Source: Polynucleobacter sp. MWH-UH23A (lineage in GTDB: Bacteria; Pseudomonadota; Gammaproteobacteria; Burkholderiales; Burkholderiaceae). Taken from it: a stretch of 64,000 bases of DNA. Positions 42,523 through 50,044 of the stretch are shown here, one piece after another (position 1 is the stretch's first letter; each line of letters starts with the position of its first letter). The DNA is taken from the NCBI RefSeq assembly GCF_040409805.1, contig NZ_CP099572.1, positions 62,001 through 126,000 on the forward strand. The letters run 5' to 3'. The notes below the pieces were generated by a model that worked only from the letters and a program-made list of their open reading frames with translations, made no database searches and was not told where the DNA came from. Both the position numbers and the translations under genes were made by a program.

Positions 42523-43284
42523 ATGCTACTCATTCCTGCAATTGATCTTAAAGATGGACACTGCGTTCGATTAGAACAAGGTGACATGGATAAGGCCACT
42601 ATCTTCTCTGAAGATCCTGGCGCGATGGCTGCTCACTGGATTAGTAAAGGGGCGCGTCGTTTGCACTTAGTGGATCTGAACGGGGCTTTCGCTGGCAAAT
42701 TAAAAAATGAATCTGCAATTAAATCCATTCTGAAAGCAGTTGGCGATGAGATTCCAGTTCAGCTTGGTGGCGGAATTCGTGATCTAGAAACGATTGAGCG
42801 TTTGTTGGATGATGGAATTAGTACCGTCATCATCGGTACTGCCGCAGTAAAAAATCCAGGTTTTGTGCAGGATGCTTGCACCGCCTTTCCTGGGCATGTC
42901 ATGGTGGGCTTGGATGCACGTGATGGCAAGGTAGCCACGGATGGCTGGAGCAAGATTACCGGCCACGAGGTAATTGACCTTGCGAAGAAGTTCGAAGACT
43001 GGGGCGTTGAGGCAATTATTTATACCGATATCGGTCGGGATGGAATGCTCAAGGGTGTCAATGTTGATGCCACAATCAAATTGGCTCAAGCGATTCGTAT
43101 TCCGGTGATTGCTAGTGGAGGCCTCTCTAATAACCAAGACATTGAGGCGCTATGTAAGGCCGAAGAAGAGGGCGTCATGGGCGTGATTGCTGGTCGCTCA
43201 ATTTATTCAGGTGATTTAGATTTGGCGGCGGCTCAAAAATACGCCGATGAATTAACGCTGAAGTATGCAAAGAAAATTATCTAG
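42523..43284 (+). CDS. hisA: ProFAR isomerase
   Basis: HisA isomerises the ProFAR intermediate of histidine synthesis. The 253-residue beta/alpha barrel has [20 protein letters not shown] with the N-terminal catalytic Asp, [25 protein letters not shown] with the second Asp region, and the phosphate-binding IASGGLSN and [10 protein letters not shown]. The stop TAG overlaps the hisF GTG by one base. Confidence 0.96.
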   Translation: MLLIPAIDLKDGHCVRLEQGDMDKATIFSEDPGAMAAHWISKGARRLHLVDLNGAFAGKLKNESAIKSILKAVGDEIPVQLGGGIRDLETIERLLDDGISTVIIGTAAVKNPGFVQDACTAFPGHVMVGLDARDGKVATDGWSKITGHEVIDLAKKFEDWGVEAIIYTDIGRDGMLKGVNVDATIKLAQAIRIPVIASGGLSNNQDIEALCKAEEEGVMGVIAGRSIYSGDLDLAAAQKYADELTLKYAKKII

Positions 43285-44042
43285 TGCTAACTAAACGAAT
43301 TATTCCTTGTCTTGATGTAACCGCGGGAAGAGTTGTTAAAGGTGTCAATTTTGTGGGCTTGCGTGATGCTGGCGATCCCGTAGAAATCGCTAAACGCTAC
43401 AACACGCAGGGCGCTGATGAGCTGACGTTTCTTGATATCACTGCAACATCAGATGGTCGCGACTTAATCCTGCACATCATTGAAGACGTTGCCTCTCAAG
43501 TCTTTATTCCGTTAACGGTTGGTGGTGGTGTTCGTGCCGTTGCCGATGTACGTCGTCTGCTCAATGCTGGCGCGGATAAAGTGAGCATGAATTCTTCTGC
43601 AGTGGCTAATCCTGATTTGGTATCCGATGCTGCTGCTTATTATGGCTCGCAGTGCATCGTTGTGGCGATTGATGCCAAGCAGACAGAGGCAGGTAATTGG
43701 GAAGTATTTACCCATGGCGGTAGAACCGCTACTGGTATTGATGTAGTGGCTTGGGCTACTGAAGTAGCGCAACGTGGCGCTGGTGAAATTCTCCTGACCA
43801 GTATGAATCGCGATGGTAGTAAAGATGGCTTTGATCTTGCTTTAACTGCCGCAGTAAGTGATGCAGTGTCTGTGCCTGTGATCGCCTCTGGTGGGGTTGG
43901 TAATTTGCAGCATTTGGTCGATGGCATTACTAAGGGCCACGCTGATGCAGTCTTGGCTGCCAGCATTTTTCACTATGGTGAATATACCGTTGGGCAAGCA
44001 AAAGAATATATGGCAGCCCAAGGAATCCCAGTTCGTATCTAG
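43284..44042 (+). CDS. hisF: Imidazole glycerol phosphate synthase cyclase subunit
   Basis: HisF joins ammonia from HisH with PRFAR to form imidazole glycerol phosphate and AICAR. The 252-residue barrel starts at GTG 43284, giving [23 protein letters not shown] with catalytic Asp, then [48 protein letters not shown] with the second Asp, and VIASGGVG. It resembles HisA as expected from their shared origin. The start overlaps the hisA stop. Confidence 0.97.
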   Translation: MLTKRIIPCLDVTAGRVVKGVNFVGLRDAGDPVEIAKRYNTQGADELTFLDITATSDGRDLILHIIEDVASQVFIPLTVGGGVRAVADVRRLLNAGADKVSMNSSAVANPDLVSDAAAYYGSQCIVVAIDAKQTEAGNWEVFTHGGRTATGIDVVAWATEVAQRGAGEILLTSMNRDGSKDGFDLALTAAVSDAVSVPVIASGGVGNLQHLVDGITKGHADAVLAASIFHYGEYTVGQAKEYMAAQGIPVRI

Positions 44043-44080
44043 CGGCGCTCATAGGGCGCGTTTCACGGTAAAGTTGAGGT

Positions 44081-44506
44081 ATGACGCAATCCCAAAATAA
44101 TCCTAACAGCACATTTACCCCTATTCAATCGCTTGAGGCGGGCCCATGGCTTGACGCAGTCACTTGGAATGAACAAGGCTTGGTGCCTGTTATTGCGCAA
44201 GAGTTCGGTAGCAATGACATTTTGATGATGGCTTGGATGAATCGTGATGCCTTGTTGGCAACCTTGCGGTTGGGTGAGGCCGTCTATTGGACGCGTTCAC
44301 GACAAAAGCTCTGGCATAAGGGTGAAGAGTCTGGCCACACTCAAAAAGTGAAAGAAATTCGGCTGGATTGTGATGGCGATACGATTTTGCTGATTGTGGA
44401 GCAAAAGGATGGGATTGCTTGCCATACGGGCGAACATAGCTGTTTCTTTCAGCAATGGGATTCTAGTCAAGCCGCCTGGTTAGATGAATCCAGCAAAAGC
44501 AAGTAA
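44081..44506 (+). CDS. hisI: Phosphoribosyl-AMP cyclohydrolase
   Basis: HisI opens the ring of phosphoribosyl-AMP using zinc. The 141-residue product is the stand-alone enzyme. It has [47 protein letters not shown], the metal-site [13 protein letters not shown] and the zinc cysteines in [11 protein letters not shown]. hisE is a separate gene 65 bases downstream, as in other betaproteobacteria. Confidence 0.96.
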   Translation: MTQSQNNPNSTFTPIQSLEAGPWLDAVTWNEQGLVPVIAQEFGSNDILMMAWMNRDALLATLRLGEAVYWTRSRQKLWHKGEESGHTQKVKEIRLDCDGDTILLIVEQKDGIACHTGEHSCFFQQWDSSQAAWLDESSKSK

Positions 44507-44571
44507 TAGATAAAGTCATGGGCATTGAGAAGTTAGCCCAGGCTTTTAAATAAAAGACATAAAATAAGCCT

Positions 44572-44973
44572 ATGAGCAGTTCAGTGAATAAACCTTCTGA
44601 TTTGGACTCCGCATTAGCGCATTTGGCTGATGTGGTCGATCAACGTCGAGATGCTTTTAAGGCTGGCAATGCCGACCCAAAGACTTCTTACACCGCTTTG
44701 CTGTTCTCAAAAGGTGATGACGGTATTCTGAAAAAGATTGGCGAGGAAGCTACAGAAGCGGTCATGGCCGCTAAAGATGTGCGCTCTTCCAATCTTGCTT
44801 CGGATCAGAAAAAATTATTCGTTGGTGAAATGGCGGATCTTTGGTTCCACTGTTTGATCGCGCTTTCACAATTTGACTTACGTCCCGAAGACGTGATTGC
44901 TGAGTTAGATCGCCGTTTGGGAACTTCTGGCATTGAAGAAAAAGCTGCTAGAAAAGCAGCGAATAAAGAGTAA
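44572..44973 (+). CDS. hisE: Phosphoribosyl-ATP pyrophosphatase
   Basis: HisE removes pyrophosphate from phosphoribosyl-ATP. The 133-residue product has the MazG-like helical pattern with [31 protein letters not shown] (the EExxE metal-binding motif region) and [19 protein letters not shown] with the second acidic set. A Lys/Ala-rich tail ends it. hinT begins 28 bases later. It closes the his gene run. Confidence 0.95.
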   Translation: MSSSVNKPSDLDSALAHLADVVDQRRDAFKAGNADPKTSYTALLFSKGDDGILKKIGEEATEAVMAAKDVRSSNLASDQKKLFVGEMADLWFHCLIALSQFDLRPEDVIAELDRRLGTSGIEEKAARKAANKE

Positions 44974-45001
44974 CGAATCAGTCGCTACACAGAATATAAG
45001 C

Positions 45002-45367
45002 ATGAGTCACGATCCTAATTGCCTGTTTTGCAAAATATCGCAAGGCTTAATACCTTCATCCAAAGTTTATGAGGATGAAGAAATTTATGCCTTCAAAGAT
45101 ATCAATCCTGCAGCGCCAGTTCACTTTTTAATGATTCCTAAGAAACATATTCCCATGCTCGAATCAGCGGAAAGCACAGATGCCCCTTTGCTGGGTAGAA
45201 TGATGGAATTAGCGCCCCGTCTCGCCAAAGAGCAGGGCTGCCGTCCTGGAAAAGATGGTGGCTTTAGATTAATGGTGAATAACGGTGCAGATGGTGGTCA
45301 GGAGGTTTATCACTTGCATTTGCATGTGATGGGCGGGCCCCGCCCCTGGAAAAAGCAAGGCATGTAA
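45002..45367 (+). CDS. hinT: HIT-family purine nucleoside phosphoramidase HinT
   Basis: HinT hydrolyses adenosine phosphoramidates. From ATG 45002 the product is 121 residues, starting MSHDPNCLFCKI with the CxxC pair of this branch. It contains FKDINPAAPVHFLMIPKKHI and the triad HLHLHVM (H104, H106, H108). The open frame reaches back into hisE, but the family N-terminus fixes the start here. It lies between hisE and tatA, a conserved betaproteobacterial arrangement. Confidence 0.94.
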   Translation: MSHDPNCLFCKISQGLIPSSKVYEDEEIYAFKDINPAAPVHFLMIPKKHIPMLESAESTDAPLLGRMMELAPRLAKEQGCRPGKDGGFRLMVNNGADGGQEVYHLHLHVMGGPRPWKKQGM

Positions 45368-45380
45368 GCAACACAAATTA

Positions 45381-45416
45381 GAAATTTAAGTAAGAAACTT
45401 AAGTAAGAAATTTAGG
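45381..45416. repeat. 13-base tandem repeat before tatA
   Basis: Two units, gaaatttaagtaa (45381-45393) and gaaacttaagtaa (45394-45406), differ at one base, and a partial third (gaaattta) follows. The array lies 20 bases before the tatA ATG. It could affect promoter spacing or be a simple slippage product. Confidence 0.6.
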
Positions 45417-45435
45417 TATTCCAAGGAGATTCAAA

Positions 45436-45657
45436 ATGGGTTCATTTAGCATTTGGCATTGGTTAATTGTTTTAGTGATTGTGATGTTGGTTTTTGGTAC
45501 TAAGAAATTACGCAACATCGGTCAAGATTTAGGTGGCGCCGTCAAAGGATTTAAAGATGGCATGAGGTCCGGCGAAGAGACTAAAGAGCAGATTGCTCAA
45601 GGCAATAGCGCTACGGATAAAACCGTTGACGTCCAAGCTAAAGACGTCAATAAGTAA
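45436..45657 (+). CDS. tatA: Sec-independent translocase subunit TatA
   Basis: TatA forms the size-variable part of the twin-arginine translocation pore for folded proteins. The 73-residue product has a single N-terminal membrane helix ([21 protein letters not shown]), the hinge [24 protein letters not shown] amphipathic helix and a charged tail. Length is normal. CAAGGAGATT is a strong ribosome binding site. tatB and tatC follow. Confidence 0.96.
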   Translation: MGSFSIWHWLIVLVIVMLVFGTKKLRNIGQDLGGAVKGFKDGMRSGEETKEQIAQGNSATDKTVDVQAKDVNK

Positions 45658-45713
45658 TTCTTATTGGCATATCGCGACAGTTGAAATAGATATGGTCTTA
45701 TTGATTGCGATAA

Positions 45714-46190
45714 ATGATTGATTTAGGGGTTTCAAAACTTGCATTGATTGCAGTAGTTGCCCTAGTAGTGGTTGGGCCAGAACGTTTGCCAAAGGTGGCC
45801 CGAATGGCCGGCAACCTTTTTGGGCGTGCACAGCGCTATATGGCAGACGTGAAGTCTGAAGTCAATCGACAAATGGAGATGGAGGAATTTAAAAAATTCC
45901 GTGAAGAGAGCGCCTCCGCCTTAAAAGAAGTCGAAAACAGTATTCACTCAGTAACGAATGAAGCCAGCGCAAATCTGACAGATCAAGCAGATATTTTCGA
46001 AACTAGCTTTGAAAAACCTCCTCTTGATGAAAAAGAGGTTCTTCGCAAAACGAAGCGACAAGGACGTAATAGCTGGGGCGTCAGGCGCGCAGCTAGGCCA
46101 GTTTGGTTTAAGCGTAGCTCCGGAATGCGCACTCGAGTGCAATCAGGCGCAGCTAGAATGAAACGCTTTCACCATAGTGCTGGTAAGTAG
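45714..46190 (+). CDS. tatB: Sec-independent translocase subunit TatB
   Basis: TatB works with TatC in twin-arginine signal recognition. The 158-residue product has the N-terminal helix MIDLGVSKLALIAVVALVVVGPERLPKVAR in the TatB form (GPERLP hinge), a long amphipathic and charged helix, and a strongly basic C-terminal tail (RVQSGAARMKRFHHSAGK). It lies between tatA and tatC in the standard order. Confidence 0.95.
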   Translation: MIDLGVSKLALIAVVALVVVGPERLPKVARMAGNLFGRAQRYMADVKSEVNRQMEMEEFKKFREESASALKEVENSIHSVTNEASANLTDQADIFETSFEKPPLDEKEVLRKTKRQGRNSWGVRRAARPVWFKRSSGMRTRVQSGAARMKRFHHSAGK

Positions 46191-46246
46191 TATTGACAAG
46201 AAGCAACCAGCATAAAAATAATCACATAAGTAGAAAAAAAGATTGC

Positions 46247-47017
46247 ATGACTGATAACAACGCTACAGAAGATTCAGGAATTCAGGAATCTTTCTTATCG
46301 CATCTCTTTGAGTTACGCGATCGCGTAGTGAAGTCCGCTCTAGCAATCATCGTTGTATTTGTTTGCTTGGTCTATTGGGCTCCGGATATTTTTCATCTTT
46401 TTGCTCAGCCATTGCTGCAGGCTTTGCCAGCCGGAGGGAAGATGATTGTGACGGATGTTACCGGCTCATTTTTTGTGCCAATGAAGGTGACGATGCTGGT
46501 AGCGTTTTTGATTGCCTTGCCTGTAGTGATGTATCAGTTGTGGGCTTTCATTGCGCCAGGTCTTTATCTGCATGAACGAAAGCTGATCTTGCCTTTAGTG
46601 GTGAGTAGCTACACCCTCTTCATTATTGGAATGGCATTTGCATACTTTCTAGTGTTTCCAACCGTATTTAAATTCATGGCTAGTTATAACGCTCCACTTG
46701 GTGCGGAGATGTCCACGGATATTGATAACTATTTGAGTTTCGCCATGACCACCTTCTTGGCTTTTGGTATTACCTTTGAAGTACCTGTTGTAGTGGTGGT
46801 TCTGGTGCGTATGGGCATGGTCTCATTAGCAAAGCTAAAAGAAATACGCCCATATGTGATTGTTGGTGCTTTTGTAATTTCTGCAGTCGTAACGCCACCA
46901 GACGTCTTATCTCAATTACTCCTAGCAGTGCCAATGACTTTGCTCTATGAGCTTGGTTTGCTTGTCGCCCGCCTCTATGTGCCTAAGTCAACCGAAGATT
47001 CTGCGGCAACAGCTTAA
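46247..47017 (+). CDS. tatC: Sec-independent translocase subunit TatC
   Basis: TatC is the receptor for twin-arginine signals. From ATG 46247 the product is 256 residues with six membrane segments, the N-terminal SFLSHLFELRDRVVKSAL motif, and the conserved PLVVSSYTLFIIGMAFAYFLVFP and SFAMTTFLAFGITFEVP regions. An in-frame TTG at 46193 would add a basic 18-residue extension with little support. The stop overlaps the convergent Sel1-repeat gene by four bases. The Rieske protein at 57158 is a likely client. Confidence 0.95.
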   Translation: MTDNNATEDSGIQESFLSHLFELRDRVVKSALAIIVVFVCLVYWAPDIFHLFAQPLLQALPAGGKMIVTDVTGSFFVPMKVTMLVAFLIALPVVMYQLWAFIAPGLYLHERKLILPLVVSSYTLFIIGMAFAYFLVFPTVFKFMASYNAPLGAEMSTDIDNYLSFAMTTFLAFGITFEVPVVVVVLVRMGMVSLAKLKEIRPYVIVGAFVISAVVTPPDVLSQLLLAVPMTLLYELGLLVARLYVPKSTEDSAATA

Positions 47018-48474
47018 GCTGGCTCCGAATCGGCTTGCTTGATCAAACTTTTTGAAAAGGTTTTCCTGAGCCAGTCAGTGACCCGGTCAAAGCGATAACG
47101 CCTTTGGCGTAAATTACCTTCAATATCGATATCTGATCCTGCAAAAGCTTTTCCGGCGGCTAATAGAGCACGACGTTGCTGAATGGTTTCAATTTGAATG
47201 AGTCTAGGCAAGATCTTGGGTAGTTCCCATCGAATATCTACAACCACACAGTGTTCATGCTGAAGTTGCCCTACTTCACAAAGCAATAATTCCGCTTTAG
47301 TAAAGTTAAAGTGATTGGCAATGACAATTCGGTGACAAAGTAAAAGCCAATCTTCATTGAGTTTGTGTTCGACATGGTGATTTAGTGCAATATCGGCAAA
47401 TTGCGCAAGCTCATGCCAATCGTTTTTCTTTGGATCAGGACAACTGATCAGAATCTTGCCCAGTAATTCTGTTGCTTCGGGAATGCCTTGTTGGTGTGCT
47501 TGCCATATCCAATAAGATGCTTGTAGGCCACGAACTTTTTCTTCAATTTTTTCTCGCTTGCGCCAAAGATTCGCTCCCTTGCGATATTGCGCTTGGGTGT
47601 GCCCAAGATCGGCCGCTCGATCAAAGCAATGGTCGCTTTCTTCGGCGCTATAGCCCGAGAACTGTGGGCGACGATAAATTTCTCCTAAGGCGTACCATGC
47701 ATCACGATCACCATCTTTTGCAGCAAGTTCTAGCCAATAAGCTGCTTTTTTCAAAGAGGCGTTGGATTTTTTATCAACATTTGAATCTAAATGTGCAAGG
47801 CGCAAACCTAACGTGAGTTTTGCAGTTGTATGCCCAAGTTCGGCTGCTTGCTTAAGGGTATCTTCATTTTGATCTTCCAGCCAAGCATTCCATAACGAGG
47901 AGAGGGCTTCGTTTTTCGGTTGTAGTTTTATTAACAGCTCTTTGGCTAATTGCGCGAAGGGTTGATCACTTTTTGCAACTTCTTCAAGAAACTGCTGAGC
48001 ACTTTCTTGAATGGCACCTATCTCTGGTGAAACAATATTTTTTGTTTGAATAGGCCTCTTTTTTAGCCAGTCAAAAATCTGACTTTGTGTTTCTTGAAAT
48101 GTTGGATTCGTGAGTAGATTGGCAAGCTGCCACTTCGCCAACAGAATAGTCTCAATGGGCGCTGAGGAGGATTTGGAGAGATCCCACAATTTGTCCCATC
48201 CGAAACCAAATGCAGGGGTATTAAACGTTTCAGCGAGGGGGATACTGGCAACTTGTCTTAAAACCCCCAGAATTTGGTTATTCTCCAGACTTTCTTGTGC
48301 TTGCCCTTGGTTTTGCAGGGATAAAAACGATTTTTCAAGCCAAATCAATGCATTAGCGGGCTGAATGGGTGTTTTGAACAATCCAGTAAGGTAGGCCTCA
48401 GCTAACTTTTGTTGTGCTAAAACATCACCTATACGCGCTGAACTGAGGATTTTTAAGAATTCGCGGCTTGCCAT
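47014..48474 (-). CDS. Sel1-like/TPR repeat protein of unknown role
   Basis: The 486-residue product has no signal peptide or membrane segment. The N-terminus (IGDVLAQQKLAEAYLTG) and a middle block (about 230-345: GHTTAKLTLGLRLAH, AAYWLELAAKDGDRDAWYALGEIY, CFDRAADLGHTQAQYRKGANLW, ASYWIWQAHQQGIPEATELLG) are Sel1-type alpha-alpha repeats. The C-terminal 140 residues match nothing I recognise and end in a basic stretch. Such proteins usually act as interaction scaffolds. The gene stands alone and converges on tatC with a four-base overlap. Confidence 0.75.
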   Translation of the reverse strand: MASREFLKILSSARIGDVLAQQKLAEAYLTGLFKTPIQPANALIWLEKSFLSLQNQGQAQESLENNQILGVLRQVASIPLAETFNTPAFGFGWDKLWDLSKSSSAPIETILLAKWQLANLLTNPTFQETQSQIFDWLKKRPIQTKNIVSPEIGAIQESAQQFLEEVAKSDQPFAQLAKELLIKLQPKNEALSSLWNAWLEDQNEDTLKQAAELGHTTAKLTLGLRLAHLDSNVDKKSNASLKKAAYWLELAAKDGDRDAWYALGEIYRRPQFSGYSAEESDHCFDRAADLGHTQAQYRKGANLWRKREKIEEKVRGLQASYWIWQAHQQGIPEATELLGKILISCPDPKKNDWHELAQFADIALNHHVEHKLNEDWLLLCHRIVIANHFNFTKAELLLCEVGQLQHEHCVVVDIRWELPKILPRLIQIETIQQRRALLAAGKAFAGSDIDIEGNLRQRRYRFDRVTDWLRKTFSKSLIKQADSEPA

Positions 48475-48475
48475 A

Positions 48476-48489
48476 TGACAATTTTGTCA
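48476..48489. promoter_or_regulatory. Palindrome at the start of the Sel1-repeat gene
   Basis: TGACAA and TTGTCA are separated by two T and lie one base upstream of the start codon of the Sel1-repeat gene on the - strand. It could be an operator or a hairpin covering the translation start. Only the symmetry is seen. Confidence 0.3.
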
Positions 48490-48563
48490 TTCAACGCGCA
48501 AAAAAAGCAAGAAATAGGGGGCTTGTTGCCGTCATACAACGAAGAAAACCAAAAAACTGCCTT

Positions 48564-48590
48564 TTGACAAGCAAAAAGAGTCCCTAAATG
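48564..48590 (+). promoter_or_regulatory. Candidate porin promoter
   Basis: TTGACA at 48564-48569 is a perfect -35 box. The best -10, TAAATG at 48585-48590, is 15 bases away and imperfect. It leaves a leader of about 85 bases, as is common for abundant outer-membrane proteins. The whole 208-base gap before the porin holds no other gene. Confidence 0.4.
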
Positions 48591-48682
48591 CCCCAACTCC
48601 CAGTCTAGCAAGGCAAAAGATTGAAAATTCATAGGTCCCAGCTTTATTTGGGCATTACTTTCAATTTATGGAGATTTACAGA

Positions 48683-49936
48683 ATGAAAAAATCGCTATTT
48701 GCAGTAGCAGCTTTGTCAGCAGTTGCTGGCGCAGCTCAAGCTCAGTCCAGCGTTACCGTTTACGGTATTTTGGACGTTGGCTATATTGGCACAAACATGC
48801 GCGGTACAACTACCAAGCCTGCTAACCTTCAGCAAACTAGTTCTTTCGGCCAAAGCGCTGAAAGCACCAGCCGTTTAGGTTTCAAGGGTACTGAAGATTT
48901 GGGTGGCGGTGCTAGTGCATTCTTCACTATTGAGACTGGTTTAACACCTTCAACTGGTGCTGTTGCTTCTACATGGAACAACCGTCAATCATTTGTTGGC
49001 TTGAAGAAAAATGGCATTGGTCAGTTTGCTGTTGGTACACAATACACTCCAATGTTTAACCAGGCGTCTGCAACAGATCCTGGCCAGTTAAATAACATGA
49101 CAGGTAACGTTATTTATGCAACTGAGCCACAAGCTGCATTGAACGGCGGCCTTACATCTTATGGCGCTACTTCAAGTGCTTCAGCAACAAACAGTGGTTT
49201 TGTAACACGTACAAGCAACACGTTATCTACACAAACTGATACTTTTGGCGGTTTCAAATTTGCTGCTTCTTACACATTGAATAACCAAAACAATACAACA
49301 GCTGCTGCATCAAATAACACCACAACAATCGTTACAACTGGTACATCTGGTGGTAATACAAACTTCAACGGTTGGGCTCTTGGCGCTGATTACACTTGGC
49401 AAAAATTGTATGTAGCAGCAAGCTACCAAGCCTATAAGAGCTTGGTGCCTATCGTTACAACTACTTCACTGCAGCCAACTACTACATCTGCTAATGCAAC
49501 ATTGACAACCACAACTGGTGCAGCTGCTTTGACCACACAAACTGGTGGCTCAAACGTTCAGGATAACGGTGCTTATGTTGCTGCTACTTATGACTTCGGA
49601 ATCTTGAAGGCATACGGTCAGTGGATCAACCGTAAAGTTACATCAACTGTAACTCCTGATTACTACGCAAGCCGTTCTGCTCAACAGATCGGTGTACGTA
49701 GCTACATTACTCCAACAGTTGAGGCATGGGCTAGCGTAGGTAATGGTCGTGTTCGCACTTATGGTAATGCAGCCCCAACTGCTAACTTTACTGGTTATCA
49801 GTTGGGTAGCAATTACTACTTAAGCAAGCGTACTAACGTTTATGCAATTTTCGGATCTACCGAAACATCAAGCACAACCACAACAGCTGGTACAAGTGCT
49901 AACGCATACGCTTTAGGCGTACGCCATACATTCTAA
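48683..49936 (+). CDS. Gram-negative trimeric porin (betaproteobacterial type)
   Basis: This is a general diffusion porin of the outer membrane. From ATG 48683 the product is 417 residues with a signal peptide (MKKSLFAVAALSAVAGAAQAQ, cut after AQA). It starts SSVTVYGILDVGY, has LGFKGTEDLGGGASAFFTIETGL and NRQSFVGLKKNGIGQFAVGTQYTP typical of this family, and ends in the terminal-Phe strand YALGVRHTF. Long Thr/Asn/Ala-rich segments around residues 160-280 are probably surface loops. An ATG at 48668 is in frame, but its GGAG serves as the ribosome binding site of 48683. Confidence 0.94.
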   Translation: MKKSLFAVAALSAVAGAAQAQSSVTVYGILDVGYIGTNMRGTTTKPANLQQTSSFGQSAESTSRLGFKGTEDLGGGASAFFTIETGLTPSTGAVASTWNNRQSFVGLKKNGIGQFAVGTQYTPMFNQASATDPGQLNNMTGNVIYATEPQAALNGGLTSYGATSSASATNSGFVTRTSNTLSTQTDTFGGFKFAASYTLNNQNNTTAAASNNTTTIVTTGTSGGNTNFNGWALGADYTWQKLYVAASYQAYKSLVPIVTTTSLQPTTTSANATLTTTTGAAALTTQTGGSNVQDNGAYVAATYDFGILKAYGQWINRKVTSTVTPDYYASRSAQQIGVRSYITPTVEAWASVGNGRVRTYGNAAPTANFTGYQLGSNYYLSKRTNVYAIFGSTETSSTTTTAGTSANAYALGVRHTF

Positions 49937-49938
49937 TT

Positions 49939-50009
49939 ATTGCTAGCTTAAGCTAGCAATCTTGGAATATTGAAGTAGTAAAGCCTGCCACTATGTGGCA
50001 GGCTTTTTT
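49939..50009. terminator. Two hairpins ending porin transcription
   Basis: A perfect palindrome (49939-49960, ATTGCTAGC with a TTAA loop) follows the porin stop. A second, stronger stem pairs AAGCCTGCCAC (49981-49991) with GTGGCAGGCTT (49995-50005), with a three-base loop and six T. On the other strand the second hairpin lies 36 bases after the end of the TPR operon and can serve it too, though its T-tract there is short. Confidence 0.9.
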
Positions 50010-50044
50010 ATTTTAAGTTGTACTATTTTTATTTTGTCTTACGA

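Noticed and set aside
46193..46246. TatC start at TTG 46193
   Set aside because: The extension is basic and unlike TatC N-termini; ATG 46247 gives the normal protein.
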